Below are positions 48,507 to 58,190 of a stretch of 64,000 nucleotides of DNA, piece after piece. The notes under the pieces are model-generated. The model was not told the DNA's origin. It did no database searches and saw nothing but the letters and a program-made list of their open reading frames with translations. Every line of letters begins with the position of its first letter. The stretch's first letter is position 1. The translations under genes and the position numbers were made by a program. The stretch comes from Fimbriimonas ginsengisoli Gsoil 348 (GTDB taxonomy: Bacteria; Armatimonadota; Fimbriimonadia; Fimbriimonadales; Fimbriimonadaceae): contig CAMCVK010000009.1 in NCBI GenBank assembly GCA_945881865.1, forward strand, positions 88,528 to 152,527. The letters are read 5' to 3'.

Positions 48507-49829
48507 ATGACTTCGATGGCCTCTACGCACCCCCACCGCGTTCCGCTTGCCGAAAGCGACCCGGTCATATCCGCCCTGATCCGCCAAGAAGAGGACCGGC
48601 AAGAGCGAAACCTGGAGCTGATCGCCAGCGAGAACATCGCGAGCACGGCCGTTCGGGAAGCTATGTCCAGCGTGCTCACCGACAAGTACGCGGAGGGCTA
48701 CCCGGGTGCGCGGTATTACGGCGGGTGTGAAGTCGTTGACGAAGTCGAGAACCTCGCGCGGGACCGGGCAAAGCAACTTTTTGGAGCCGCGTATGCTAAC
48801 GTCCAGCCACATAGTGGATCACAGGCGAACACCGCCGTTTACTTCACCTTCCTGAAGCCCGGCGACAGTGTCATGGGCATGGACCTCTCGCACGGCGGTC
48901 ACCTCACCCACGGTTCGCCGGTGAACTTTAGCGGAAAGCTTTATAACTTCACCGCCTATGGCATCGACCCCAAGACGGAGCTTTTGGACTACGACGTGAT
49001 CGCCGAGCAGGCGAAGCAAGTCCGGCCAAAGATGATCACCGTCGGGGCGTCGGCATATTCGCGGCCGATCGATTTCAAGATTTTCCGTGAGATCGCGGAC
49101 TCGGTTGGCGCGTTCTTGTTTGCCGATATCGCCCATCCCGCTGGCCTCATCGCGGCGGGTCACCTTCCTTCGCCGATTCCACACGCGCACGTGGTCACGA
49201 GCACGACCCACAAAACGCTGCGCGGGCCGCGCGGGGGAATCATCCTGATGGGCCAGGACTTCGAAAATCCGTTCGGTATCGTTGCGCCGAAGTCGGGCCG
49301 GACCAAGATGATGAGCGAACTGTTGGATGCGATGGTGATTCCCGGCATTCAAGGTGGCGCGTTGATGCATGTGGTCGCCGCAAAGGCAATCGGGTTTGGC
49401 GAGAACCTCCGACCGGAGTTTCGTGAGTACACGGCCCAGGTCATCCGGAATGCTCGAGCGCTGGCCGGGGCCCTAATGGATCGCGGGTATCACATCATTT
49501 CGAACGGCACTGACAATCACCTGATGCTAGTGGACCTTCGCGGCAAGGGCGCGACCGGCAAGGCCGCGCAGCAGGCGCTCGATTTGGCTTCGATCACTTG
49601 TAACAAGAACGCGGTTCCGTTCGACAACAAGTCGCCGTTGATCACTTCCGGGATTCGGCTTGGAACTCCGGCCATCACGACTCGCGGCATGAAAGAAGCT
49701 GAGATGGTTCAGGTAGCCGAGCTGATCGACCGGGTAATTCTGGACATCGACAACCCGACGAACCTCGCGGAAGTTCGGGCCGACGTTGCCGCCCTCTGCG
49801 GTCGATTCAACATCCACCACTTCGCCTAG
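48507..49829 (+). CDS. glyA: Serine hydroxymethyltransferase GlyA
   Basis: The ATG at 48507 gives 440 residues (48516 is a second choice); the extended frame upstream is inside the divergent transporter. Motifs are [18 protein letters not shown] (about 24-41), [19 protein letters not shown] and the PLP-binding Lys236 in [14 protein letters not shown]. The enzyme converts serine and tetrahydrofolate to glycine and 5,10-methylene-THF. folC follows 4 nt after the stop, so one-carbon metabolism genes are paired. Confidence 0.95.
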   Translation: MTSMASTHPHRVPLAESDPVISALIRQEEDRQERNLELIASENIASTAVREAMSSVLTDKYAEGYPGARYYGGCEVVDEVENLARDRAKQLFGAAYANVQPHSGSQANTAVYFTFLKPGDSVMGMDLSHGGHLTHGSPVNFSGKLYNFTAYGIDPKTELLDYDVIAEQAKQVRPKMITVGASAYSRPIDFKIFREIADSVGAFLFADIAHPAGLIAAGHLPSPIPHAHVVTSTTHKTLRGPRGGIILMGQDFENPFGIVAPKSGRTKMMSELLDAMVIPGIQGGALMHVVAAKAIGFGENLRPEFREYTAQVIRNARALAGALMDRGYHIISNGTDNHLMLVDLRGKGATGKAAQQALDLASITCNKNAVPFDNKSPLITSGIRLGTPAITTRGMKEAEMVQVAELIDRVILDIDNPTNLAEVRADVAALCGRFNIHHFA

Positions 49830-49833
49830 TTCT

Positions 49834-51087
49834 ATGACCTACACAGAAGCTTTAGCCTACATTTCTGGATTAGAAACGCGCGGTTGGCGGCTCGGGCTGG
49901 ATCGCATGGCGGCGTTTGTCCGCGCGGCGGGCCTGGAGTCGGCGGTTGGCGGGTCGAACCGAAAATTCGTGCATATTGCGGGCACCAACGGGAAGGGCTC
50001 TACGACGGCCTTCGCCGAAGCCATGCTGCGAGCCGCTGGCTACCGGACCGGTGCATTCTTTAGTCCGTTCGTGGTCGACATCCGGGAGCGCGTCCAGTTT
50101 GGCGGCGAACTCATTTCGCGGGAAGACCTAGCGGCGGTGACGGCCGAGCTTCAACCAATCGCCGAAGCGTTCACCGAGACCGAGTTTGGCGGCATCTCGG
50201 AGTTTGAGTTCAAGACGGCGGTTGGATTCCAATATTGGGAGAAGATGCAAGCCGAATGGGTCGCGCTGGAAGTTGGCCTTGGCGGAAGACTAGACTCGAC
50301 GAACGTCGTTCAGCCGGCAGCAACCATCATCGTCAGCATCGGCCTCGACCACATGCACATCCTGGGCGACACGATCGAGAAGATCGCCGCCGAGAAGGCC
50401 GGAATCATCAAGCCGGGGATTCCTGTCATCGTGGGCGTGATGTCGCCGTCGGCACGCGACGTAATTCTTGAGATTGCCCGCGAACGCGGTGCGCCCGCAT
50501 TCTGCTTCGGTGAGGAAATACGGCTCAACGACGGTGCTCTTGAATGCCCGTGGGGAACGGTCGCGGGCCTTCGGCCATCGTTGCCCGGTGTGCATCAGCC
50601 CCACAATGCGGCCCTCGCGGCGGCCGCGCTGATGTCTGCCGGAGTAAACGACCTCCGGGCCATAAGGGCTGGCGCAGAAACGGCCTGGCTGCCGGGCCGG
50701 TTCCATCGAGTTGAGTTCGAAGGTCGTACGATCATCCTGGACGGCGCGCACAACCCGGATGCGGCAAGCGCATTGGCCGAAACTCTTCGACGGGAGTTCT
50801 CACCCGAGACTCGGTTCCACCTGATCACGAACATGCTGACCGGACACGACGTTCCAGCTTTCTATCACCCGCTAACGGAGCAGATTGAAAACGCGACGGT
50901 CGTGCCCATCGATTTCTTTCGGGCGCGGTCGCCGGAAGATGTCGCACAGGAGCTTGTTCAGCTAGGAATTGCGGCGCAAGCTCAAACAGACATTCTAGCC
51001 GCCATTCGCGCTACCCGAAAAGAGCTTCCGGTTTTGGTAACCGGAAGCAATTATCTCGTCGGCGCGGTGCTCGTCGCGCTCGGCTAG
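49834..51087 (+). CDS. folC: Dihydrofolate synthase/folylpolyglutamate synthase FolC
   Basis: The ATG at 49834 lies 4 nt after glyA. The 417-residue protein has the Mur ligase-like ATP site GTNGKGST (50-57), a SIGLDHMHILGDTIEKIAAEKAG block and a C-terminal domain with ILDGAHNPDA. It adds glutamate to dihydropteroate or folates in the cytoplasm. glyA-folC adjacency makes functional sense. It overlaps the convergent hppA by 4 nt. Confidence 0.93.
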   Translation: MTYTEALAYISGLETRGWRLGLDRMAAFVRAAGLESAVGGSNRKFVHIAGTNGKGSTTAFAEAMLRAAGYRTGAFFSPFVVDIRERVQFGGELISREDLAAVTAELQPIAEAFTETEFGGISEFEFKTAVGFQYWEKMQAEWVALEVGLGGRLDSTNVVQPAATIIVSIGLDHMHILGDTIEKIAAEKAGIIKPGIPVIVGVMSPSARDVILEIARERGAPAFCFGEEIRLNDGALECPWGTVAGLRPSLPGVHQPHNAALAAAALMSAGVNDLRAIRAGAETAWLPGRFHRVEFEGRTIILDGAHNPDAASALAETLRREFSPETRFHLITNMLTGHDVPAFYHPLTEQIENATVVPIDFFRARSPEDVAQELVQLGIAAQAQTDILAAIRATRKELPVLVTGSNYLVGAVLVALG

Positions 51088-54000
51088 TCTGCCTTTGCTT
51101 TTGCGTTCTGCTCGGCAGTTCCGGCAGCGCGAAGGTCATCTGCGAAGGAGCCTTTCTTGGAGACGTAGATCGCACCGGCAAGCAACCCAACACTGATGAG
51201 CGTGATGGCGACCGTTCCGGCAACCGGAATCGGCGTGATGACCACACCGGCAATGAGCAGGGCGACGAGGTTCATGACCTTGATGAGCGGGTTGAGAGCC
51301 GGGCCGGCGGTGTCCTTAAACGGATCCCCAACGGTATCGCAAACGACCGAGGCCTTGTGGTTCTCGGAGCCCTTGCCGTTGAAAGCGCCATCTTCGATCA
51401 GCTTTTTCGCGTTGTCCCACATGCCGCCCGAGTTCGATAGCAGCACGGCCATTAGCTGGCCCGACAGAATCGCACCGGCGAGGAAGCCGCCCAACGCCTG
51501 CGCGCCGGTGAGGTTGTACATGACGCCATTGATCTCCGTCGGGGCCTTTCCGATTCCGAAACCGAAGCCAACCGCAACCGGAAGGGCGATGGCGAGAATT
51601 CCAGGGCCGAGCAATTCCTTCTGCGCGGAGGCGGTTACGATCGCAACGCAGCGAGCATAGTCCGGCTTCACGTCACCGGTCATGATGCCCGGGTTTTCGC
51701 GGAATTGGCGGCGAACCTCTGCGATGAGCTGGAAGGAAGATCGTCCCACCGCGTTGATTGCAAAGGCAGAGAACAGGAACGGAGCCGCGCCACCAATGAG
51801 CATTCCGAGGAAGATCTCCGGAACGTCCAGCTTCAGACCGATATTGGCGAGCATCGCCTCATTCCGGTAAGAGTTGAACAAGGCGATCGCGGCGACAACC
51901 GCAGTGGCGATGGCGAATCCCTTGGTCAGGGCTTTGGTCGTGTTTCCAGCGGCGTCCAACCGGGAAACGGCTCGTGAGCCGTGCGACTTGTCGTCGCCGG
52001 CTTTGGCCATCTCGAAAACGCCCTGCGCGTTGTCCGAGATCGGGCCGAAGGTGTCCATCGCAAGCACGTAGCCCGTCGTTGAGAGAAGCCCGAGTCCGAC
52101 CATTGCAATGCCGAAGAGACCCAGCTCGTAGCCGCCAAAAGCTTCGGCGGGGAAGATAAAGAGCGGGCAGAGAAGGGCCGCCACCAACGTGAAGACCATC
52201 ATCGCGCTCGATTCCGCACCGTAGGCGAAGCCCTGGATGATCATCGGAGCCGCACCGGCATCCGAAACGCCCGCGACCTCTTGAACCGGTCGCTTGTGCG
52301 TGGATACGTAGTATTCGGTCAGCTTCTCAATCACGAGGGCAAGGACCAAACCAACCGCGAACGCCAGCAAGAACGCCCACCAAGGCGCGGTCGTTGTCTT
52401 GGCTACCATCAGGTCGATGGTTTCCTGCGGTGGGAAGGAGGATGCGCCCGGAGTGGACTGCAACTTCTTCATATCGTCGACCGACATCTTGAAGTAGGCC
52501 AGGTTCAGAGGTCGAACCTGCTGCGGGCGATCGACCGCGTCGGGCAGAGCGATCGCGATCTTGCCTGTCGGTCCGACGAACACGTCGATCGGTAGTTCCG
52601 AGATCTCCTCGATCTTCGCCGTGAAGCCCGGTTGCTTGGTCTTCTGCTCGTCGATCGACTTCCGCTGCTTGGTGATCTGCTCGTCAAGAAGCGACTTCTT
52701 GGCCGGGCCGATCCAAGTCGTCTGATCGTAGTCGAGCGGAGCTACGCCGGGTTGGTTCGACGGCGTTTTCGCCGTGATCCGAACCTTCTTCAAAACGGTT
52801 AGGTCGGCGCCCGTGCCCAGAAATGTCTCGGCAATAGTTTGGAATCCGCCGTCCATACTCGCCACTGCGTAGCCAAGGGCAGGGATGCGATCTTTGTCGG
52901 CTATGGTTGCGCGGGTGTATCCATCGAAGCTTGGCGCACTAGGTAACTGGCCGAGGTTAGCACCGAGGGCCTGCGAAATCGCGGCGTCGTCGAAGCGGCC
53001 GTAACCGCGGTCTTTCAGCTCTTTCTGACCAAGCAGATCCTGCGACGTGATGTCGTAGTACTTGATCGCAACCGGCTTGTCTTCGATGATCTGCCGAATC
53101 GCGATACTCGGCACGCCCTGAATGGCGGCGGGAAGCTTGGTTCGGTCTCCAACCAGATCTTCCGGCGTGACCAGCTTTGCATCCTTACGAAGCTCAGTTG
53201 CCTTCGCGGCAACGGCGGCCTTTACGGCGGCAACGTCAACCGGTCGCTTTGCGACATCTTCTCGAAGCTTCTGGATGAACTTGACCTCCGACGCTTCATA
53301 AGACTTAACCGATTCCAATCGGTGTGCCTCGATTGGGTTGCCCATTCCACCGAGAAGGAAGAACGCGGCGGCACCGGTGCCGACCAACCCTAGCAATGCC
53401 GTAATGTTGAAGCCCTTTCGGATCGGCACGAGCGGGTCGGTGTCCAGGTTGTCGGACCCCTTCACCATGAAGATGCCAATGATGGAGGCCAGGATTCCGA
53501 TGCCGGCACTAACCATCGCGAAAACGACCAACTTCGCCCAGACTTGCGGGTCGAGGATGTTCGCGGTAGCGGAGGCCAACACGATCGCCGAGATCAACGT
53601 CACGGCATAAGATTCAAAAACGTCCGCGGCCATTCCGGCGCAGTCGCCTACGTTATCACCTACGTTATCGGCAATAACCGCCGGGTTTCGCGGGTCATCC
53701 TCCGGAATTCCGGCTTCGACCTTTCCAACCAGGTCTGCGCCCACGTCGGCGGCTTTGGTAAAGATTCCGCCGCCCACGCGCATGAAGAGAGCGGCCAGCG
53801 AGCCGCCAAAGCCGAATCCAACCAAGTACCGAACCGCATACTCGCCGCCAAAGAGCAGAATCGCACTCGCCCCAACCAGACCGATGCCGACCGTCATAAG
53901 GCCAGCAACGGCGCCGCTTCGGAAGGCAATTTCAAGAGAGCGGCGGTAGCTGGTGATAGCAGCGTGCGCAACGCGCATGTTCGCGTTGACGGCCATGACC

Positions 54001-54458
54001 ATTCCGACGTAACCTGCCGCATAGCTGCCCGCCACGCCGAGAACAAAGCAGAGGCCAACCGCAATTGCAACGCCGATTCCGGCCGAGATATAGAGGCCAA
54101 TTAGCGCGAGGAACAACAGCGCGCCAAACGCGCTCATCACGACTATCTGCTTCCGCAGGTAGGCAAGGGCACCTTCCTTAATGGCGAGCCCGACTTCCTT
54201 CATTTCGGTGGAGCCAGCCGAGTTCTTCATGACCGACTGGACCAGGCCGAGCGCGGTGACGATTCCGAGCAGTCCCAGAACCATGGCGACGATTAAGAAG
54301 CCTTTATCGGTTCCCGAGAACAGCAATCGAACATTGTCGCCCTCGGCGGCCTGCGCCGAGATGGGGAGGCCCATCAGCAGGAAAAGCGGAGCGAACCACT
54401 TAGCCCACGAAGACATCTTCGGGCGCAACGATAATTCGGATGTAGCGGATGGGGTCAT
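51084..54458 (-). CDS. hppA: Membrane-bound proton-translocating pyrophosphatase with large extracytoplasmic insertion
   Basis: The ATG at 54458 gives 1124 residues; a GTG at 54506 would add 16. The N terminus resembles a signal peptide (SSWAKWFAPLFLLMG). Substrate-binding motifs are complete: DVGADLVGKVEAGIPEDDP (about 238-256), NVGDNVGDCAGMAADVFESY (about 265-284) and GDPFKDTAGPALNPLIKVM near the end. GNTTKALTKG has Lys where K+-dependent members have Ala, so potassium-independent H+ pumping is inferred. The family usually has 660-800 residues. The extra roughly 320 residues (about 371-691, nt 52386-53348) are soluble, Lys/Asp/Ala-rich, and lie between TM8 and TM9, on the extracytoplasmic side. 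Function of the insertion is unknown. Confidence 0.9.
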   Translation of the reverse strand: MTPSATSELSLRPKMSSWAKWFAPLFLLMGLPISAQAAEGDNVRLLFSGTDKGFLIVAMVLGLLGIVTALGLVQSVMKNSAGSTEMKEVGLAIKEGALAYLRKQIVVMSAFGALLFLALIGLYISAGIGVAIAVGLCFVLGVAGSYAAGYVGMVMAVNANMRVAHAAITSYRRSLEIAFRSGAVAGLMTVGIGLVGASAILLFGGEYAVRYLVGFGFGGSLAALFMRVGGGIFTKAADVGADLVGKVEAGIPEDDPRNPAVIADNVGDNVGDCAGMAADVFESYAVTLISAIVLASATANILDPQVWAKLVVFAMVSAGIGILASIIGIFMVKGSDNLDTDPLVPIRKGFNITALLGLVGTGAAAFFLLGGMGNPIEAHRLESVKSYEASEVKFIQKLREDVAKRPVDVAAVKAAVAAKATELRKDAKLVTPEDLVGDRTKLPAAIQGVPSIAIRQIIEDKPVAIKYYDITSQDLLGQKELKDRGYGRFDDAAISQALGANLGQLPSAPSFDGYTRATIADKDRIPALGYAVASMDGGFQTIAETFLGTGADLTVLKKVRITAKTPSNQPGVAPLDYDQTTWIGPAKKSLLDEQITKQRKSIDEQKTKQPGFTAKIEEISELPIDVFVGPTGKIAIALPDAVDRPQQVRPLNLAYFKMSVDDMKKLQSTPGASSFPPQETIDLMVAKTTTAPWWAFLLAFAVGLVLALVIEKLTEYYVSTHKRPVQEVAGVSDAGAAPMIIQGFAYGAESSAMMVFTLVAALLCPLFIFPAEAFGGYELGLFGIAMVGLGLLSTTGYVLAMDTFGPISDNAQGVFEMAKAGDDKSHGSRAVSRLDAAGNTTKALTKGFAIATAVVAAIALFNSYRNEAMLANIGLKLDVPEIFLGMLIGGAAPFLFSAFAINAVGRSSFQLIAEVRRQFRENPGIMTGDVKPDYARCVAIVTASAQKELLGPGILAIALPVAVGFGFGIGKAPTEINGVMYNLTGAQALGGFLAGAILSGQLMAVLLSNSGGMWDNAKKLIEDGAFNGKGSENHKASVVCDTVGDPFKDTAGPALNPLIKVMNLVALLIAGVVITPIPVAGTVAITLISVGLLAGAIYVSKKGSFADDLRAAGTAEQNAKAKAD

Positions 54459-54524
54459 GACCAAAATCTTCCCCTGCCGATGCCACGCTTCCGTGCGAGG
54501 ATGCACTTGGCCGCTTAAACGGAC

Positions 54525-54553
54525 AGAATATGCCGGGCAGTTTACCTGCGTAA
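54525..54553 (-). promoter_or_regulatory. hppA promoter
   Basis: On the minus strand TTACGC (54553-54548) and TATTCT (54530-54525) are spaced by 17 nt. The -10 lies 66 nt upstream of the preferred ATG. Confidence 0.45.
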
Positions 54554-54576
54554 GACTAAACCGACACGCCTAACTT

Positions 54577-55326
54577 CTAACGAACGGAAGGTTGGTTGTC
54601 TGCAATCACGCGCATCTCTGCAATTCCGTCGTGAATCGAAAGTTGGGCCTGGAGCATTTCCGCTTTTCGCCGATTGATGCCGGTCAGCAGGACGCACGGA
54701 AGCTCATCAAGCATCTGCTTCACCTGGTTTCGGTTGAGCGCCAGCATGTGTTGAAGGGCACCGATAAGGTCCTCCGTTTTGTTCCCTTTACCGACGAGCA
54801 GCAGTTCGTAAGACATCTCGTCATCGACGATGGCGTAGGCAGCCGCGAGCTTTTTCTTGGGTCGGTTCTCGTCGTCAACCGCAATCGGAATCTCGTGGTT
54901 GCACTCTTCGCAAAGCAGAATTTCCGTCTTTTCGGAGTAGAAGTTGATGCCGTTACAGTAACCACATCGAACCTGCTGGACCGGCAGCGGGAGATTATCC
55001 TTGATCGGAATAAGCCGGTTGCACTCAACGCAAGTGAAGTCGTTCTCTGGCTTGTCCACCAACTGGTTGTTGGCTTGGCAATAGCTACAGACGACGTCAA
55101 ATCGCTGCACTTTCTTTATCTGCCAAGCGTGATGGCTTGCGAAGCCGCTCATCGCCAGCCCCACCAAAAGGAGAACAATCGCAAGTGGGAGCGTTCCGCC
55201 GTACTGCCCGCCGTAGAAGAAAAGCACGCCCGACAAAATGAGGAGCACGACCCCGCCGATTCCAACGAGAAGTGCTTTCTCGGCGATAATCTCAATCACG
55301 TCCGAAACTCTTGGGATCCTTCGCAT
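54577..55326 (-). CDS. Membrane protein with zinc ribbons and a ribosomal L7/L12-like C-terminal domain
   Basis: The 249-residue protein has two membrane segments (about 17-36 and 44-63), then four CxxC pairs (CSYC, CVEC, CGYC and CEEC, about 80-140) that could fold as two zinc ribbons. The last 90 residues show the beta-alpha-alpha-beta pattern of the L7/L12 C-terminal or ClpS-like domain (YELLLVGKGNKTEDLIGAL and VKQMLDELPCVLLTGINRRKAEML). No such combination is known to me. It might bind translation or proteolysis factors near the membrane; that is speculation. Confidence 0.6.
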   Translation of the reverse strand: MRRIPRVSDVIEIIAEKALLVGIGGVVLLILSGVLFFYGGQYGGTLPLAIVLLLVGLAMSGFASHHAWQIKKVQRFDVVCSYCQANNQLVDKPENDFTCVECNRLIPIKDNLPLPVQQVRCGYCNGINFYSEKTEILLCEECNHEIPIAVDDENRPKKKLAAAYAIVDDEMSYELLLVGKGNKTEDLIGALQHMLALNRNQVKQMLDELPCVLLTGINRRKAEMLQAQLSIHDGIAEMRVIADNQPSVR

Positions 55327-55389
55327 TGGTTTGCTTCCTGCTCTGCCAGAGATGAGTATAACGTGGCCCGCAAGCTTTGAGAATTGCTC

Positions 55390-56130
55390 TCAGTCTGGAA
55401 TAGACGTTGCAGGCACCTTTTTCGCCACCTCGGTCTCGTCTCGGGCTGGGATTACCAATACGGAACCGTCGCCCTGATCAAAGGGGGTGAATCGATACTT
55501 CTCTCCGAGGTCCTGCAGAATCTCGATCGTCGTGACGCCCGAATAGCTTACGTCGATGGTTTCTTCGGGCAGGCCCGGGGCAATCGTGATGTCGAGGCCA
55601 CCCTGCGCGGCAATCGCTTTGAGCGCCAGCGCGAGGTTTGCCCCCTTGAATGAAACCGATTGCGGCCGCAGGTAGGCAGGATCTTCCGGCTGCGGTGCCG
55701 GGGGTTGAACCTGCGGCGGCACTTTATCTGGAACAGAGATCGGCGTTTGACCCGCCGGAGGGAAGTTCACGGCAACCGGCCGTCCAGGCCCCTTCTTTAA
55801 GGCTTCGGCCGGTGGGCGCGTCGCTACCATCGTGAAGTACACGACGGTGAACGAGGCAAACCCGAGCGCCACCAACAGTAAGGCGGCGATTCCCGGCGTG
55901 AGGGTCCACATCGGACGGACGTTCGCTTTGGGAGAAAACTTCGGCAACTCCGGGCGACTCTCAATTGCCGGTGCCTTGGCGCGCTTGATGCCTTTGACAA
56001 GGGTAATCCTCGCGTCCAGCGCCTCTGCATATTCTGGATACCGTCCGCGGAACTGGTCCTGCGCAATCGCGTTGCCGTCCTCCGCCAACGTCCAGACGAG
56101 GTCATCAATCTCGGGAGGAAGCTTTTTCAA
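55390..56130 (-). CDS. Membrane protein with STN domain, putative partner of the upstream sigma factor
   Basis: The 246-residue protein has a cytoplasmic N terminus (about 1-75), one membrane segment (about 78-100), a Pro-rich linker (about 105-160) and a C-terminal STN-type secretin/TonB short domain (about 158-230; VSFKGANLALALKAIAAQGG, TIEILQDLGEKYRFT). Its start overlaps the sigma-factor stop by 4 nt, as for cognate anti-sigma factors. STN domains bind in secretins and TonB receptors. Here it is fused behind the TM, so signal capture and anti-sigma role may be combined. The anti-sigma role is inferred. Confidence 0.65.
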   Translation of the reverse strand: MKKLPPEIDDLVWTLAEDGNAIAQDQFRGRYPEYAEALDARITLVKGIKRAKAPAIESRPELPKFSPKANVRPMWTLTPGIAALLLVALGFASFTVVYFTMVATRPPAEALKKGPGRPVAVNFPPAGQTPISVPDKVPPQVQPPAPQPEDPAYLRPQSVSFKGANLALALKAIAAQGGLDITIAPGLPEETIDVSYSGVTTIEILQDLGEKYRFTPFDQGDGSVLVIPARDETEVAKKVPATSIPD

Positions 56131-56738
56131 TCGATTTCCCCCTCGTAGACCATCCTAAACCGCTCACGGGCACGATAGAGCCTGGTTTTGGCCGCGTTGA
56201 CGTTGCAACGTAGGCTGTCCGCAATCTCCTGCAGGCTCAGCTCTTCCCAGTAGAACAGGATCAAAAGCGCACGGTCGTTCGGCGTTAGCTTCTGGAGCGC
56301 CACGTGAATTTTGGGATCGATCGTTTCTGGCGGCTCTGGGGCAACTCTCTCGACCGCTTCGGTCAGCTCGACGTGCTTGTACTTGTGCCGACTTCGTCGC
56401 GCTTCCTGAATGCTTCGATTGACGGCGACACGGAACAACCAGGTGCTGAACTTTGATCGGCGGTCGAAGCGGTGCAGATTTTTTAGAACCAGCGTGAAAA
56501 TTTCTTGAACGGCGTCGGCCGCTTCTTCGGCGTCGAGCAAAATTCCGCGCGAGACGGCAAAGACCTTGTCGTGATAGCGTGCGTAAAGCTGCTCGAAAGC
56601 CCCGTGGTCTCCCGCCAAAAACCGCTCGACGAGGACAAGATCTTCGTCGAAACTCGGTCGGTACTTTTCTGGGACGGCGGCGATCAAGGCTGAATCTTGG
56701 ACGTCGGTCCCGTTGGCCTCGTTACCCGTGGTAGACAT
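56127..56738 (-). CDS. ECF RNA polymerase sigma factor
   Basis: The 203-residue protein has an acidic N-terminal extension (about 1-35). Region 2 follows with AFEQLYARYHDKVFAVSRGILLDAEEAADAVQEIFTLVLKNL (split here across about 47-90) and the STWLFRVAVNRSIQEARR melting motif. Region 4 has LLILFYWEELSLQEIADSL and AAKTRLYRARERFRM. It is coupled to the STN-domain gene by 4 nt and starts 1 nt inside the end of the GT-C-type gene. Confidence 0.92.
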   Translation of the reverse strand: MSTTGNEANGTDVQDSALIAAVPEKYRPSFDEDLVLVERFLAGDHGAFEQLYARYHDKVFAVSRGILLDAEEAADAVQEIFTLVLKNLHRFDRRSKFSTWLFRVAVNRSIQEARRSRHKYKHVELTEAVERVAPEPPETIDPKIHVALQKLTPNDRALLILFYWEELSLQEIADSLRCNVNAAKTRLYRARERFRMVYEGEID

Positions 56739-58123
56739 CAGTTGCCGGGCTCCTGCGGCGCAACGGGCGTCGAATTTGCGCCGACCGGCTGGGTTCGATC
56801 ATTAAACTGAGTTTCCATGCGGACCAGGGCAAATGCGTTCACGACGAGCAGCAGCACGGCGATTCCGAGCAGAGGAGCCGCCGTTCGCTTGCCGGCAAGC
56901 TTTGCGTAGCCCACCGCGATGATCGCCGATATCGGGCCGATCGCGGGCAAAAGATAGCGGCCCTGGGCCTGGAAGTACTGCTGATTGAACTTCACAAACA
57001 ACGCAACCACCACGGCAAGGAACACCGCTAGGACCAGATTGACCTTGCGCGTTTCCTTGTCCGCAAGGCTGTACAGCCAGCCACCAATGCCGATCACGGC
57101 CGATAAGATGAGAATGTAGTACAGCCGATTCTGGTCAGGATCGGCGGATTGCCGACCGCTTTGGGTCAACCAAATGTCCATGTAGCCAAACGTGCCAAAG
57201 AACGACCTCGCGGTCCACCAGCCGACCCAATTCATCCAGTAGATCGGCTCTGGATTTTGGCCGGGAGCCTGCATTGGGATGATTTGCTCGATGAACATCG
57301 ACTTCTGGGCCGACTTCGTAAACGCATCGGAAAAGGCCTTCATCGCGAGTGGGTCGCCGTACAGCTGTTGGTTTCGAATCCACCAGCCGCCCGCTATCAG
57401 CAATGCCACTGCACCCCCGGCAAGAAGCCGGGGCCAAGTTTTCGCCTTAATGCTATAAATCAGGCAGACGAAAAGCGGGACGGCAAGGCCAACCGCCGTC
57501 GTTTTGGTGAGAAGTGCCAACCCAAACAATCCACCGATGTGCAGGCAAAGTTGCCATGTGAATTCATGCTTGAGGCCCAGGACGGCCAGCGCCAAAACCC
57601 AAGTGCATAGGCAAAGCAGGAGCGGGTCGTTGCTTATCGCGCCGCTCAGCGCGAGATTCATTGGCAGCAACCCGGCAAATGCCGTCGCCGCAAGGGCGGC
57701 CGGAATGGAGCCGAAACCCCAAAAGACGAGGAAGAACACGCCGGCAACACCGCAAGTTCCGATCAAAACGTTTAGAGAGCGCACTCGAAGACCGTTGTCT
57801 CGGCTCTCGACTTCACTCACCCCGAACACCTTTGCCCACCCGGTTGCCAAAACGTAGTAAGCCGGAGGTTGGTGAGCTTGGTACGTTTCGTAGAGGGTTG
57901 GGCTACCGGGCTCGAAAACAGGGAAGCCGCGGCCCTCGTTCAGATGCTGTATGTAATTCGCGTGCTGACGCTCGTCGGGAGCGCCGATGTCTTTCTCCAC
58001 GCTCGGATTGATCCGCACGATTCCACCGGTGCGGTATGGCGTTTGCGTGGCGTAGGTTGCCGCGAGCACCACATGCAAAAGCAAGATGCCGAGGAGAATC
58101 CAGAGGGCGCGTTTATCAAGCAT
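56738..58123 (-). CDS. Multi-pass GT-C-type membrane protein (DUF2142/PMT-like)
   Basis: The 461-residue protein has about 11-12 membrane segments and a short first extracytoplasmic loop with IGAPDERQHANYIQHLNEG (about 46-64), a DE motif like the one found in phospholipid-carrier-dependent GT-C glycosyltransferases and DUF2142 proteins. The later loop near residue 275 (NPEPIYWMNW) is Trp- and Pro-rich. It probably transfers a sugar from a lipid carrier to a protein or glycan on the outer face of the membrane. Exact role unknown. The end touches the start of the sigma-factor gene (1 nt). Confidence 0.7.
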   Translation of the reverse strand: MLDKRALWILLGILLLHVVLAATYATQTPYRTGGIVRINPSVEKDIGAPDERQHANYIQHLNEGRGFPVFEPGSPTLYETYQAHQPPAYYVLATGWAKVFGVSEVESRDNGLRVRSLNVLIGTCGVAGVFFLVFWGFGSIPAALAATAFAGLLPMNLALSGAISNDPLLLCLCTWVLALAVLGLKHEFTWQLCLHIGGLFGLALLTKTTAVGLAVPLFVCLIYSIKAKTWPRLLAGGAVALLIAGGWWIRNQQLYGDPLAMKAFSDAFTKSAQKSMFIEQIIPMQAPGQNPEPIYWMNWVGWWTARSFFGTFGYMDIWLTQSGRQSADPDQNRLYYILILSAVIGIGGWLYSLADKETRKVNLVLAVFLAVVVALFVKFNQQYFQAQGRYLLPAIGPISAIIAVGYAKLAGKRTAAPLLGIAVLLLVVNAFALVRMETQFNDRTQPVGANSTPVAPQEPGN

Positions 58124-58190
58124 AAGAAACGGTGGAACTCACCGATACGTCGGCTATTATGAGAACTGACGATCCGGAACGGTGAGATAT

